Shown here piece after piece: positions 1 to 5,474 of a stretch of DNA of 5,710 nucleotides; position 1 is the stretch's first letter, and every line of letters begins with the position of its first letter. Made by a program: the position numbers and the translations under genes. The stretch is from Spirochaetales bacterium (lineage in GTDB: Bacteria > Spirochaetota > Spirochaetia > DSM-27196 > SKKC01), in assembly GCA_007121695.1 (NCBI GenBank), contig SKKC01000320.1, forward strand, positions 1 through 5,710, written 5' to 3'. Below the pieces are notes generated by a model that did not search any database, had not been told where the DNA came from, and saw nothing but the letters and a program-made list of their open reading frames with translations.

Positions 1-13
1 CCCATCCGGTCGC

Positions 14-85
14 TAGCCCCTAGGGGAATCGAACCCCTCTTTTGAGAATGAGAATCTCATGTCCTAGCCGATAGACGAAGGGGCC
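14..85 (-). tRNA. tRNA-Glu (anticodon CUC)
   Basis: Read on the minus strand, this folds into a complete cloverleaf. The anticodon stem TGAGA/TCTCA encloses the loop TTCTCAT, with anticodon CTC at 52-50, which reads GAG codons. The T arm is AGGGG-TTCGATT-CCCCT and the D arm has the usual GTCT/GGAC pairing. The acceptor is GGCCCCT against AGGGGCT, so the first pair is G1-U72, a wobble rather than the common G-C, with discriminator A. The bases after the discriminator are GCG, so CCA must be added by tRNA nucleotidyltransferase. It lies 11 bases downstream of tRNA-Gln and is probably cut from the same precursor. The C34 anticodon should read GAG well and GAA poorly, so a UUC isoacceptor is expected elsewhere in the genome. 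Confidence 0.96.
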
Positions 86-96
86 GGCTATGAACG

Positions 97-167
97 CTTC
101 CCGGGGAGGACTTGAACCCCCACAAACAGAACCAGAATCTGTTGTGCTACCATTACACCACCGGGAA
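97..167 (-). tRNA. tRNA-Gln (anticodon CUG)
   Basis: On the minus strand the acceptor TTCCCGG pairs perfectly with CCGGGAA, with discriminator G and no encoded CCA. The anticodon stem ACAGA/TCTGT encloses the loop TTCTGGT, giving anticodon CTG (135-133) for CAG codons. The D arm carries GTGT/GCAC and the T arm GGGGG-TTCAAGT-CCTCC, with one G-U pair. The weak U1-A72 first pair and the CUG anticodon both fit glutamine identity. It is the first gene of a two-tRNA unit and lies about 18 bases after the predicted transcription start. Whether it is charged by GlnRS or through GatCAB amidation cannot be told from this window. Confidence 0.96.
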
Positions 168-191
168 ATCCTGACCTGTTTCTGTGCTGCG

Positions 192-220
192 ACTGTATTG
201 ATCGCACCGGGAAATGTCAA
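192..220 (-). promoter_or_regulatory. Sigma-70-type promoter of the tRNA-Gln/tRNA-Glu unit
   Basis: On the minus strand there is a perfect -35 TTGACA (220-215), a 17-base spacer and a -10 TACAGT (197-192). The predicted start is near 186-185, leaving a leader of about 18 bases before the mature tRNA-Gln. The bases after the -10 (CGCAGC) are GC-rich, as in discriminators of stable-RNA promoters under stringent control; that control is inferred, not seen. The -35 box contains the pabC stop codon (219-217). No hairpin with a T-run separates pabC from the tRNAs, so readthrough from the upstream operon may add to tRNA expression. Confidence 0.85.
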
Positions 221-855
221 GCACTTGGCAGGGTGTACACCCGGTTCGGAGAGATCACAAGCTCGCCTGGGTCGAGCATGGCGTTCACGAAACACATCGC
301 ATCGAAGTCGCACAGATCGGCACGATAAATATCCGCTTCCTGCAGTATACCGCTGCCGAGTAACCGTGCACGCGCGGTTCCGGCGTGCATGACGGTTCGT
401 GGCGTAAACCATTGCCCCCGGCGCAGAAATGCAACGTTCGCATACCTCGCCTCGAGCACCAGCCCGTTTCGAACGTACAGTGGTTCGACGCCGGTCGCGA
501 GATTGCGAGCGGTTTCATTCAGAGCGCTCCGATCAGCATACTTCAGGCGGTACTCAATGAGTCTGTGGCTGGCGTCACGGGGTTCACACGCCACACAGGC
601 AAAAACCTGCCGTCGCGCGTATGGCGTAATCGTGTACCTGATGAGCGTATCGTGCTCGTATTCGATGCTGAGGCGGTATCGTCCGGGGCAACGTATGGTC
701 CGGCCGGTTTCCCGATGCACGATCGAGCTCGCAAGCCCGATTATCGCCCGGGCCGTCCGTTCAGACCCGGTTGAAAAAAGGACTCGCCGGAAGTGCCACT
801 CCAGCCAGAAAGCCCGGTACATGCTGACGCGTATCGTTTCAAGCAACCGGGACAT
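217..855 (-). CDS. pabC: Aminodeoxychorismate lyase-like, class IV PLP enzyme (PabC)
   Basis: A 212-residue protein of the fold-type IV PLP aminotransferase/lyase family. The expected reaction is 4-amino-4-deoxychorismate to p-aminobenzoate plus pyruvate, in folate synthesis in the cytoplasm. The N-terminus LLETIRV followed by FWLEWHFRRV (about 17-26) is typical of the family. The likely PLP lysine is K105 in YRLKYADR, and the conserved glutamate is E135 in LEARYANVAF; their spacing of about 30 fits PabC. The C-terminal FDAMCFVNAML also matches. At 212 residues it is shorter than stand-alone PabC (about 270) and nearer the lyase domain of fused PabB-PabC proteins. The ATG at 855 lies inside the 3' end of pabB (17-base overlap), with an AGAAGG motif three bases upstream, so coupled translation is likely. 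Members of this superfamily change substrate easily, but the pabB partner makes the lyase role the best call. Confidence 0.88.
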   Translation of the reverse strand: MSRLLETIRVSMYRAFWLEWHFRRVLFSTGSERTARAIIGLASSIVHRETGRTIRCPGRYRLSIEYEHDTLIRYTITPYARRQVFACVACEPRDASHRLIEYRLKYADRSALNETARNLATGVEPLYVRNGLVLEARYANVAFLRRGQWFTPRTVMHAGTARARLLGSGILQEADIYRADLCDFDAMCFVNAMLDPGELVISPNRVYTLPSA

Positions 856-1828
856 CGACCTTCTGCCTCAGCTCTTCGTACTCGCGGCGGCATTCGCTGT
901 AGATCGTCACGCCCCCGCCGCTGTGGAACCGAAATCCCGATTCATTTTGTTCGATAAACCGTATCATGACCGCTGACTCAACGCGTTCACCGTCGAACAC
1001 ACCGAACACACCGGTATAGTCGCCGCGAGGGCCGAGTTCGGCATCGGAAATAATCTCTCGGGTACGTTTCTTCGGCGCTCCGGTTATGGACCCGGCAGGA
1101 AGCATTGCGCGAAGGATGCTTCCCACCTTCCGGTGAGCGCCTGGCGCCAGCTCGCCACGTATCTCGCTCGAAACGGCAAAAAGCGAACGGTTCTGAAGGC
1201 ATATGCGGTCCACGTACCGGAATCGTGGAACCGTCACCGACTGCGCCACCATGCCAATATCATTTCGCAGAAGATCGACGACGGTGGCGTGCTCGGCAGC
1301 CTCTTTTTCGTCGGCGAGCAGGAGGTTCTTCGCATCCGGAACAGCGCTGTCTATGGTGCCCTTCATGGGAAAGGTCGAAATCGCGCCAGGTTCTATCCGG
1401 ACAAAGGCTTCGGGCGAGAACACAACGCATTCTCCGGGCAGCAGAAGCTTGTACGGAGCCCGGGCCGCATCGTACACGCGGGAAAGCGAACAGCTCAGTT
1501 CAACCCGGGTCGGAAAGGTCAGGTTGACAAGGTAGCTTTCTCCTGCGCGTAGCGCCGTCTGGACCCTATGGAAGCGCTCTTCGTACCGGTCGTAGGAAAC
1601 AAACTCGCGGGATCGAATAATGGACCGTGGAGCCGTGCGGGCTTGAGCTAGGGCTCCCGGTTCGTTTGGGACGCATACCCCGGAAACCGAAAACCTGACA
1701 CCCCCCGGAAGTTCGTGCAACGGCCACACCCGAGGTCTGGCACAATCGTAGTCGATCACGAACAGAAACGGCGTTCCCCGGATACCGAGGTCGTCCATGA
1801 GCCTGAAGTAGTCTGCCGCGTCACTCAC
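839..1828 (-). CDS. pabB: Aminodeoxychorismate synthase component I (PabB)
   Basis: A 329-residue chorismate-binding enzyme that aminates chorismate to 4-amino-4-deoxychorismate, using ammonia normally delivered by the PabA glutaminase, which is not in this window. Visible motifs are SYLVNLTFP (98-106), FPMKGTI (153-159), the stretch from DEKEAAEH to LLRNDIG (173-192), PAGSITGAPK (244-253) and SGGGVTIYS (303-311). K156 in MKGT separates PabB, where this lysine attacks chorismate, from anthranilate synthase TrpE, which has Ala there. The length matches the compact ~330-residue PabB class rather than the ~450-residue E. coli type, and the N-terminus PFLFVIDYD is typical of that class. The start chosen is GTG at 1828, which overlaps the apt stop by 8 bases but has no clear Shine-Dalgarno. 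An ATG at 1798 (MDDLGIRG) with a weak AGG upstream is a real alternative. The 3' end overlaps pabC. Confidence 0.94.
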   Translation of the reverse strand: MSDAADYFRLMDDLGIRGTPFLFVIDYDCARPRVWPLHELPGGVRFSVSGVCVPNEPGALAQARTAPRSIIRSREFVSYDRYEERFHRVQTALRAGESYLVNLTFPTRVELSCSLSRVYDAARAPYKLLLPGECVVFSPEAFVRIEPGAISTFPMKGTIDSAVPDAKNLLLADEKEAAEHATVVDLLRNDIGMVAQSVTVPRFRYVDRICLQNRSLFAVSSEIRGELAPGAHRKVGSILRAMLPAGSITGAPKKRTREIISDAELGPRGDYTGVFGVFDGERVESAVMIRFIEQNESGFRFHSGGGVTIYSECRREYEELRQKVDVPVA

Positions 1829-2351
1829 CGTGGTACTGAATCAGCGAGCGTACCGCGTAATCGCCGAGCAGCGCGTCATAGTTCAGGAAGGGTAATGCGA
1901 TCACCGCCCCTATTTCGACGACCGTGCTGCCGGCGTCCTCGATAATCGCCGCCGCCGCCTGCAACGTACCACCGGTCGCAATCAGATCGTCTACCAGAAA
2001 GACCGTACGCGGTTCTGCCAGATCGGCCGTATGTATTTCTATGGTGTCGGTTCCGTACTCAAGGGCAAACTGCCGTTGGTAGCTTGCTCCGGGCAGCTTT
2101 CCCTTTTTTCGCACGAGAATCAGCGGCAACCCGAGCTCCCGTGCGATCGGAGCGCCGAAGAGAAACCCTCGTGCGTCTACCGCGGCAATTGCGTCTACGC
2201 CCCCGTTTCTATGAGGCCGGACAAGCTCGTCGACACACCAGCGGAACGCATCGGGGTGCATGAGAACGCTCGTGACATCGTAAAACAGAATACCTGGTTT
2301 CGGAAAATCAGGAACCTTGCGTATGTGCGCATCAAGATCGAATTCTGCCAT
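1821..2351 (-). CDS. apt: Adenine phosphoribosyltransferase
   Basis: A 176-residue type I phosphoribosyltransferase, normal length for Apt. It salvages adenine: adenine plus PRPP gives AMP plus pyrophosphate, in the cytoplasm. The N-terminus EFDLDAHIRKVPDFPKPGI followed by LFYDVTSVL is the classic Apt start. DARGFLFGAPIA (about 59-70) is the adenine-site region, RKKGKLPGA the flexible loop, and VFLVDDLIATGGT (about 116-128) the PRPP-binding motif, all intact. I chose the ATG at 2351 because the family begins there; the reading frame stays open to 2414 but the extra residues are not Apt-like. A GGGAGG lies too far upstream (13-14 bases) to be a good Shine-Dalgarno, and the promoter candidate would place the transcript start at or next to the ATG. 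It is the first gene of apt-pabB-pabC. Confidence 0.96.
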   Translation of the reverse strand: MAEFDLDAHIRKVPDFPKPGILFYDVTSVLMHPDAFRWCVDELVRPHRNGGVDAIAAVDARGFLFGAPIARELGLPLILVRKKGKLPGASYQRQFALEYGTDTIEIHTADLAEPRTVFLVDDLIATGGTLQAAAAIIEDAGSTVVEIGAVIALPFLNYDALLGDYAVRSLIQYHGE

Positions 2352-2357
2352 GGACGA

Positions 2358-2387
2358 ACAGTAGCCCTCCCGACGCGTGCGTGTCAA
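2358..2387 (-). promoter_or_regulatory. Candidate promoter for apt-pabB-pabC
   Basis: On the minus strand there is a perfect -35 TTGACA (2387-2382), an 18-base spacer and a weak -10 TACTGT (2363-2358). Transcription would begin around 2351-2350, on the A of the apt ATG or a base away, which predicts a leaderless message. The -35 box is back to back with that of the plus-strand promoter, 4 bases away (AAGC), so two polymerases could hardly bind at once. The -10 matches TATAAT at only three of six positions, but it resembles the TACAGT used at the other two promoters in this window. Confidence 0.55.
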
Positions 2388-2391
2388 AAGC

Positions 2392-2420
2392 TTGCAAGGC
2401 ACCGCAATGCTCACTACAGT
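2392..2420 (+). promoter_or_regulatory. Candidate promoter for the MinD-like ATPase gene
   Basis: A -35 TTGCAA (2392-2397), a 17-base spacer and a -10 TACAGT (2415-2420), the same -10 hexamer as the tRNA promoter. The predicted start at about 2426-2428 leaves only 4-6 bases before the ATG at 2432. That agrees with the lack of any Shine-Dalgarno sequence ahead of that codon. The whole 80 bp gap between the divergent genes is taken up by this promoter and the apt promoter. Confidence 0.6.
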
Positions 2421-2431
2421 TGTGCGTAGTC

Positions 2432-3397
2432 ATGAAAACAGTAATTCCTGTAGCCAGCGGAAAAGGCGGAGTCGGCAAAAGCATATTCGTCGCCAACCTC
2501 GGTGTGTGCCTGGCGCAGGCAGGGAAGACCGTCGTCGTCGTGGATCTCGACCTTGGAGGCTCGAACCTGCACACGTGCCTGGGCGTAAAGAACAGCAACC
2601 GCGGCATTGGCCAGTATATTTACGAGAAAGACGTCGAGCTCGAGCAGCTCATTATTGAAACCGATCAGCGAAGGCTGTTTATTATTCCTGGCGACTCGCT
2701 CCTGCCGGGCACCGCGAATCTCTCGTATTTCCGGAAGCTGAAACTGCTCAAGGAGCTGTCGGGTCTTGTCGCAGACTATGTCATTCTGGATCTGGGAGCA
2801 GGGTCTTCATTCAACACGATAGACTTCTTTCTCGTGTCACAGAACGGCGTCCTTGTATGCACGCCCGAGACGACCTCGGTCCTGAACGCCTACAGTTTCC
2901 TCAAAGGCGTCGTTTTCCGATCGCTGTATCGATCCTTCCCGCCAGACAGCAGGGAGCGTGAACTGATTCACGCATACCTGACGACACGAATCGAAGGCTC
3001 CGACAGGTCGGTCGCGCAACTGCTCGACCGCCTCGGCACTATTTCGCCGAACAGCGGCGCTACGGCAGCGGAGTCCCTGCGAGCTGGCGAGGTCCGCGTC
3101 GTTCTGAACATGGGGAAACATTCGCGAGACATCGCAATCGGCGGAAAGCTTCGCGAGATTTCCCGGAACAACCTTCAGACCGACGTGTCATACATTGGCT
3201 ACCTGCCCTACGAACCGAACATGAGTGCAACCATCCTGAAACGGACTCCACTCGCACTGCTCGACCCCACAGCTCCCTACGTGACCGCACTCCGGAGCGT
3301 AACCGACCGTCTCATCAGCGAGCCTGTTGCCCGACCGTTTCCCTATTATGAGGATGATGAAGACCTGCACTCACTCACGACAGCGCTCGAGGGGTAA
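2432..3397 (+). CDS. MinD/ParA-family P-loop ATPase
   Basis: A 321-residue SIMIBI-class ATPase. The deviant Walker A motif GKGGVGKS (10-17) carries both the signature lysine K11 and the P-loop lysine K16. Switch I is DLDLGGSN (38-45) and Walker B is YVILDLGAG (116-124). The stretch from DLDLGGSNLH to LGVKN, and the following RGIGQYI, are closer to the MinD-like/FlhG group than to plasmid ParA. Residues about 200-250 form an extra region not typical of MinD, and no clear C-terminal amphipathic membrane helix is visible; the tail is acidic (YYEDDEDLH). No MinC/MinE, ParB or flagellar partner is encoded nearby, so the cargo (cell division, flagellar number or chromosome position) is unknown. The ATG at 2432 is preferred over a GTG at 2381 because family similarity begins at MKTVIPVASGKGG and the GTG lies upstream of the predicted transcript start. 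It converges on tsaD with a 5-base gap. Confidence 0.88.
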   Translation: MKTVIPVASGKGGVGKSIFVANLGVCLAQAGKTVVVVDLDLGGSNLHTCLGVKNSNRGIGQYIYEKDVELEQLIIETDQRRLFIIPGDSLLPGTANLSYFRKLKLLKELSGLVADYVILDLGAGSSFNTIDFFLVSQNGVLVCTPETTSVLNAYSFLKGVVFRSLYRSFPPDSRERELIHAYLTTRIEGSDRSVAQLLDRLGTISPNSGATAAESLRAGEVRVVLNMGKHSRDIAIGGKLREISRNNLQTDVSYIGYLPYEPNMSATILKRTPLALLDPTAPYVTALRSVTDRLISEPVARPFPYYEDDEDLHSLTTALEG

Positions 3398-3402
3398 ACG
3401 AA

Positions 3403-4413
3403 TCAGGTAAAAGCCCGATACCCGGCGACACGCGCCCCGACCGGTGCATCGAAGCCGACAAAACTCCCCTCTGTTGCATACTCGAAGCCGATCGCGGCGA
3501 CCATCGCCGCGTTGTCGGTACACAGGGACAGCGGCGGAATGGCCACGTCCAGATGAGCTCGCGCGGCGAGTTCACGTCGCAGTCGCGAATTCGCGGCCAC
3601 GCCTCCTCCGACAACGAGGCGGTGTATGCCTGTCTGCGCGACCGCGCGATCCAGACGCTTCATGAGCATGCCGATTGCCACTCTCTGAAACGATGCCGCA
3701 AGGTTCTCGGGGCTTGCGGAGCTGCCAGGCCGCAAAAACCGTGCCGCCTGCACGGTTACGGCAGTCTTGATCCCCGAGTAGCTCACGTCGAGCGAATGCG
3801 CGTCACCTTTCAGCGCCGCCCCGGGAAAATCATAGGCTGTCTCATCGCCCCGGGCCGCAAGCGCATCGACCGCTTTGCCGCCGGGGTAGCCGAAACCATG
3901 GAACTTGGCCACCTTGTCAAATGCCTCGCCGCAGGCATCGTCTGTCGTAGCGCCAAGAACGGTCATGTCGTTCCAGGCATCCATGCGGGTAATCATGGTA
4001 TGCCCCCCCGACACCAGAAGACCCAGACAGGGATACGGGACAGGGGTTATGAGGTTTGGAGCATACAGATGCGCGAGAACGTGGTTTACCGCCACGATAG
4101 GACGCTGAAGGCCAAGAGCAAGCCCCTTTGCGAAGGTAGTCCCGACCAGCAGAGACCCGGACAGACCGGGATGCGTGGTAACTGCAATAACGTCTATGTC
4201 CGCGGGCTGCAGCCCGGCGTCCTGAAGCGCCTCGCGATAGACCGGAAGGATCAGTTGTGTGTGCTGTCTCGACGCGATCTCCGGAACCACACCCTGATAG
4301 CGTTCGTGTGCATGTATCTGCGCGTGAACCACTTCGCCGAGCAGGTCAGTTCCGTCTCGAACAAGGGCAACTGCGCACTCGTCGCAACTGCTCTCTATCC
4401 CGAGTACCGTCAC
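3403..4413 (-). CDS. tsaD: tRNA t6A37 threonylcarbamoyltransferase TsaD
   Basis: A 336-residue Kae1/TsaD/YgjD-family protein, the usual bacterial length. With TsaB and TsaE it moves the threonylcarbamoyl group from the TsaC product threonylcarbamoyl-AMP onto A37 of ANN-decoding tRNAs, in the cytoplasm. Intact motifs are GIESSCDE (5-12), the metal ligands H111 and H115 in NHVLAHLYA, LVSGGHT (133-139), DACGEAFDKVAK (159-170), YPGG (176-179), SYSGIKTA (211-218), GGGVAANSRLR (269-279) and D300 in CTDNAAM. The start is GTG at 4413, giving the classic MTVLGIESSCDE N-terminus. It overlaps the upstream deacetylase stop as GTGA and has no evident Shine-Dalgarno, so it probably relies on translational coupling. 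None of tsaB, tsaC or tsaE is in this window. Older annotations call this family a glycoprotease (Gcp), which is not its main role. Confidence 0.97.
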   Translation of the reverse strand: MTVLGIESSCDECAVALVRDGTDLLGEVVHAQIHAHERYQGVVPEIASRQHTQLILPVYREALQDAGLQPADIDVIAVTTHPGLSGSLLVGTTFAKGLALGLQRPIVAVNHVLAHLYAPNLITPVPYPCLGLLVSGGHTMITRMDAWNDMTVLGATTDDACGEAFDKVAKFHGFGYPGGKAVDALAARGDETAYDFPGAALKGDAHSLDVSYSGIKTAVTVQAARFLRPGSSASPENLAASFQRVAIGMLMKRLDRAVAQTGIHRLVVGGGVAANSRLRRELAARAHLDVAIPPLSLCTDNAAMVAAIGFEYATEGSFVGFDAPVGARVAGYRAFT

Positions 4414-5468
4414 TGCACAAGACCCGCGTATCGCACCGCAAGGTGAGACACAGGTCGAAATGCGACCCCTGCCGCGGCTGCATATACGGCAGCCTCCTGT
4501 ATAAGCTCAGGAAGTTCGCGGGTCTGCACGTGTCCAATCAGAACCGCGTATCCCTCACTGCGGGCACGGTCGATGCCTGCCCTGAGAGCTTCGCGCATTC
4601 GCTCCACATCGCGGTAGTGATCAACGAAAATATGGCGCTCCACCGTCTGTATGCCGAGCTCCGAGCCGACCCGCGCGACCACCGTATCTGAGGTCGTGCG
4701 GCTGTCGAGAAAAAACACTCCCTGCGCGTGGAGTGTTTCGAGGATTACCTGCATCGAACGCGCCTGCTCCGTAACGGCCGAACCCATGTGGTTGTTGGCC
4801 GCCACGGCGTAGGGGACGGAATCCAGTGCCGAGAGGATGCGCATACCAATCTCGCCGGAATCGTGTTCGCGAAGTATCGCCCCCGGACCCGGATCACCAC
4901 CGCCGAGAGCTTCCATGGGCATGTGGAGCATCACATCGTGTCCAGCCCGAACCGTTGCCCGCGCAGCTTCTTCCGAAAACGAGAGATGCGGCAGGATGCT
5001 GACCGTCAGCGGCACACCCAGCGACAGAAAGGGCTCAAGCTCCCACATCGAATAGCCTGCGTCGTCGAGTACCAGATACAGGTCGCCGGACGGGACAGGC
5101 ATCGGTTCGGCCGGGACAGGTTCTTCGGGCGGGTCGGCATCGGGTACCGGTGCCGGCCGGGGAAGCGGCTCCTGCGGTGTGATATCCGGCTCCCGAAAAT
5201 CAGGCTCCGGCACACCGCGAACAGGATCTTCCTCCGTATCAAGTGTTACCGCCTCGTCGCCCTGGTCTGCTTCGACATCGCTGCGCGGATCCGTGGTCAA
5301 CACAAGCAGCGCGGCGAGCAGCAACGCGATGAGTGCGAGCAGCACGTACAGCTTCGCGAGGTACAGGCGTCGTTCTGCGGCTGTGTTCCGTCTGGACGTC
5401 GACCGGGCCTTCGGTTCCTGCGGTGTCAGTTCCTGCTGTATCGGTTCCTGTTCGTGTGTTTCTGCCAT
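4410..5468 (-). CDS. Membrane-anchored divergent polysaccharide deacetylase (YibQ/DUF610 family)
   Basis: A 352-residue protein. Residues 1-37 are polar with an Arg-rich patch before the membrane. A single transmembrane helix at about 38-58 should give an N-in, C-out anchor. A Pro/Glu/Asp-rich linker (about 60-128) leads to a deacetylase-like domain from 129 to the end. Family motifs are LVLDDAG (132-138), SILPH (157-161), LHMPME (181-186), NNHMGS (225-230), FLDSRTTS (253-260) and IGH (311-313). The family is related to NodB-type carbohydrate deacetylases, but substrate and activity are poorly known, so periplasmic glycan modification is an inference. The usual GHP near the C-terminus is GHV here. 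The ATG at 5468 is chosen over a GTG two codons earlier because the nearby AGG is better spaced. Its stop overlaps the tsaD start by 4 bases, and it follows a sigma-factor gene on the same strand by 54 bases. Confidence 0.88.
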   Translation of the reverse strand: MAETHEQEPIQQELTPQEPKARSTSRRNTAAERRLYLAKLYVLLALIALLLAALLVLTTDPRSDVEADQGDEAVTLDTEEDPVRGVPEPDFREPDITPQEPLPRPAPVPDADPPEEPVPAEPMPVPSGDLYLVLDDAGYSMWELEPFLSLGVPLTVSILPHLSFSEEAARATVRAGHDVMLHMPMEALGGGDPGPGAILREHDSGEIGMRILSALDSVPYAVAANNHMGSAVTEQARSMQVILETLHAQGVFFLDSRTTSDTVVARVGSELGIQTVERHIFVDHYRDVERMREALRAGIDRARSEGYAVLIGHVQTRELPELIQEAAVYAAAAGVAFRPVSHLAVRYAGLVQ

Positions 5469-5474
5469 ATTCAC

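Noticed and set aside
389..976. Plus-strand open frame of 195 codons opposite pabC/pabB
   Set aside because: It is antisense to two well-supported genes, crosses their junction and has no recognisable motif.
2352..2414. Longer N-terminus for Apt from about 2414
   Set aside because: Apt similarity begins exactly at the ATG at 2351. The upstream codons overlap both promoter candidates and are not Apt-like.
2381..2431. Longer N-terminus for the MinD-like protein from a GTG at 2381
   Set aside because: The extra 17 residues (SKACKAPQCSLQLCVV) do not resemble the family, and the GTG lies upstream of the predicted transcript start at about 2426. The ATG at 2432 fits the conserved start.
3392..3423. 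Possible terminator GGGTA...TACCC at the convergent junction
   Set aside because: The arms are only 5 bases with a 22-base loop and no T-run on either strand, so it is not a credible terminator.
3553..4446. Long plus-strand open frame of 297 codons opposite tsaD
   Set aside because: The minus strand here encodes a complete TsaD with every motif. The plus-strand frame gives an Arg/Cys/His-rich product with no recognisable domain, as expected for an antisense shadow in GC-rich DNA.
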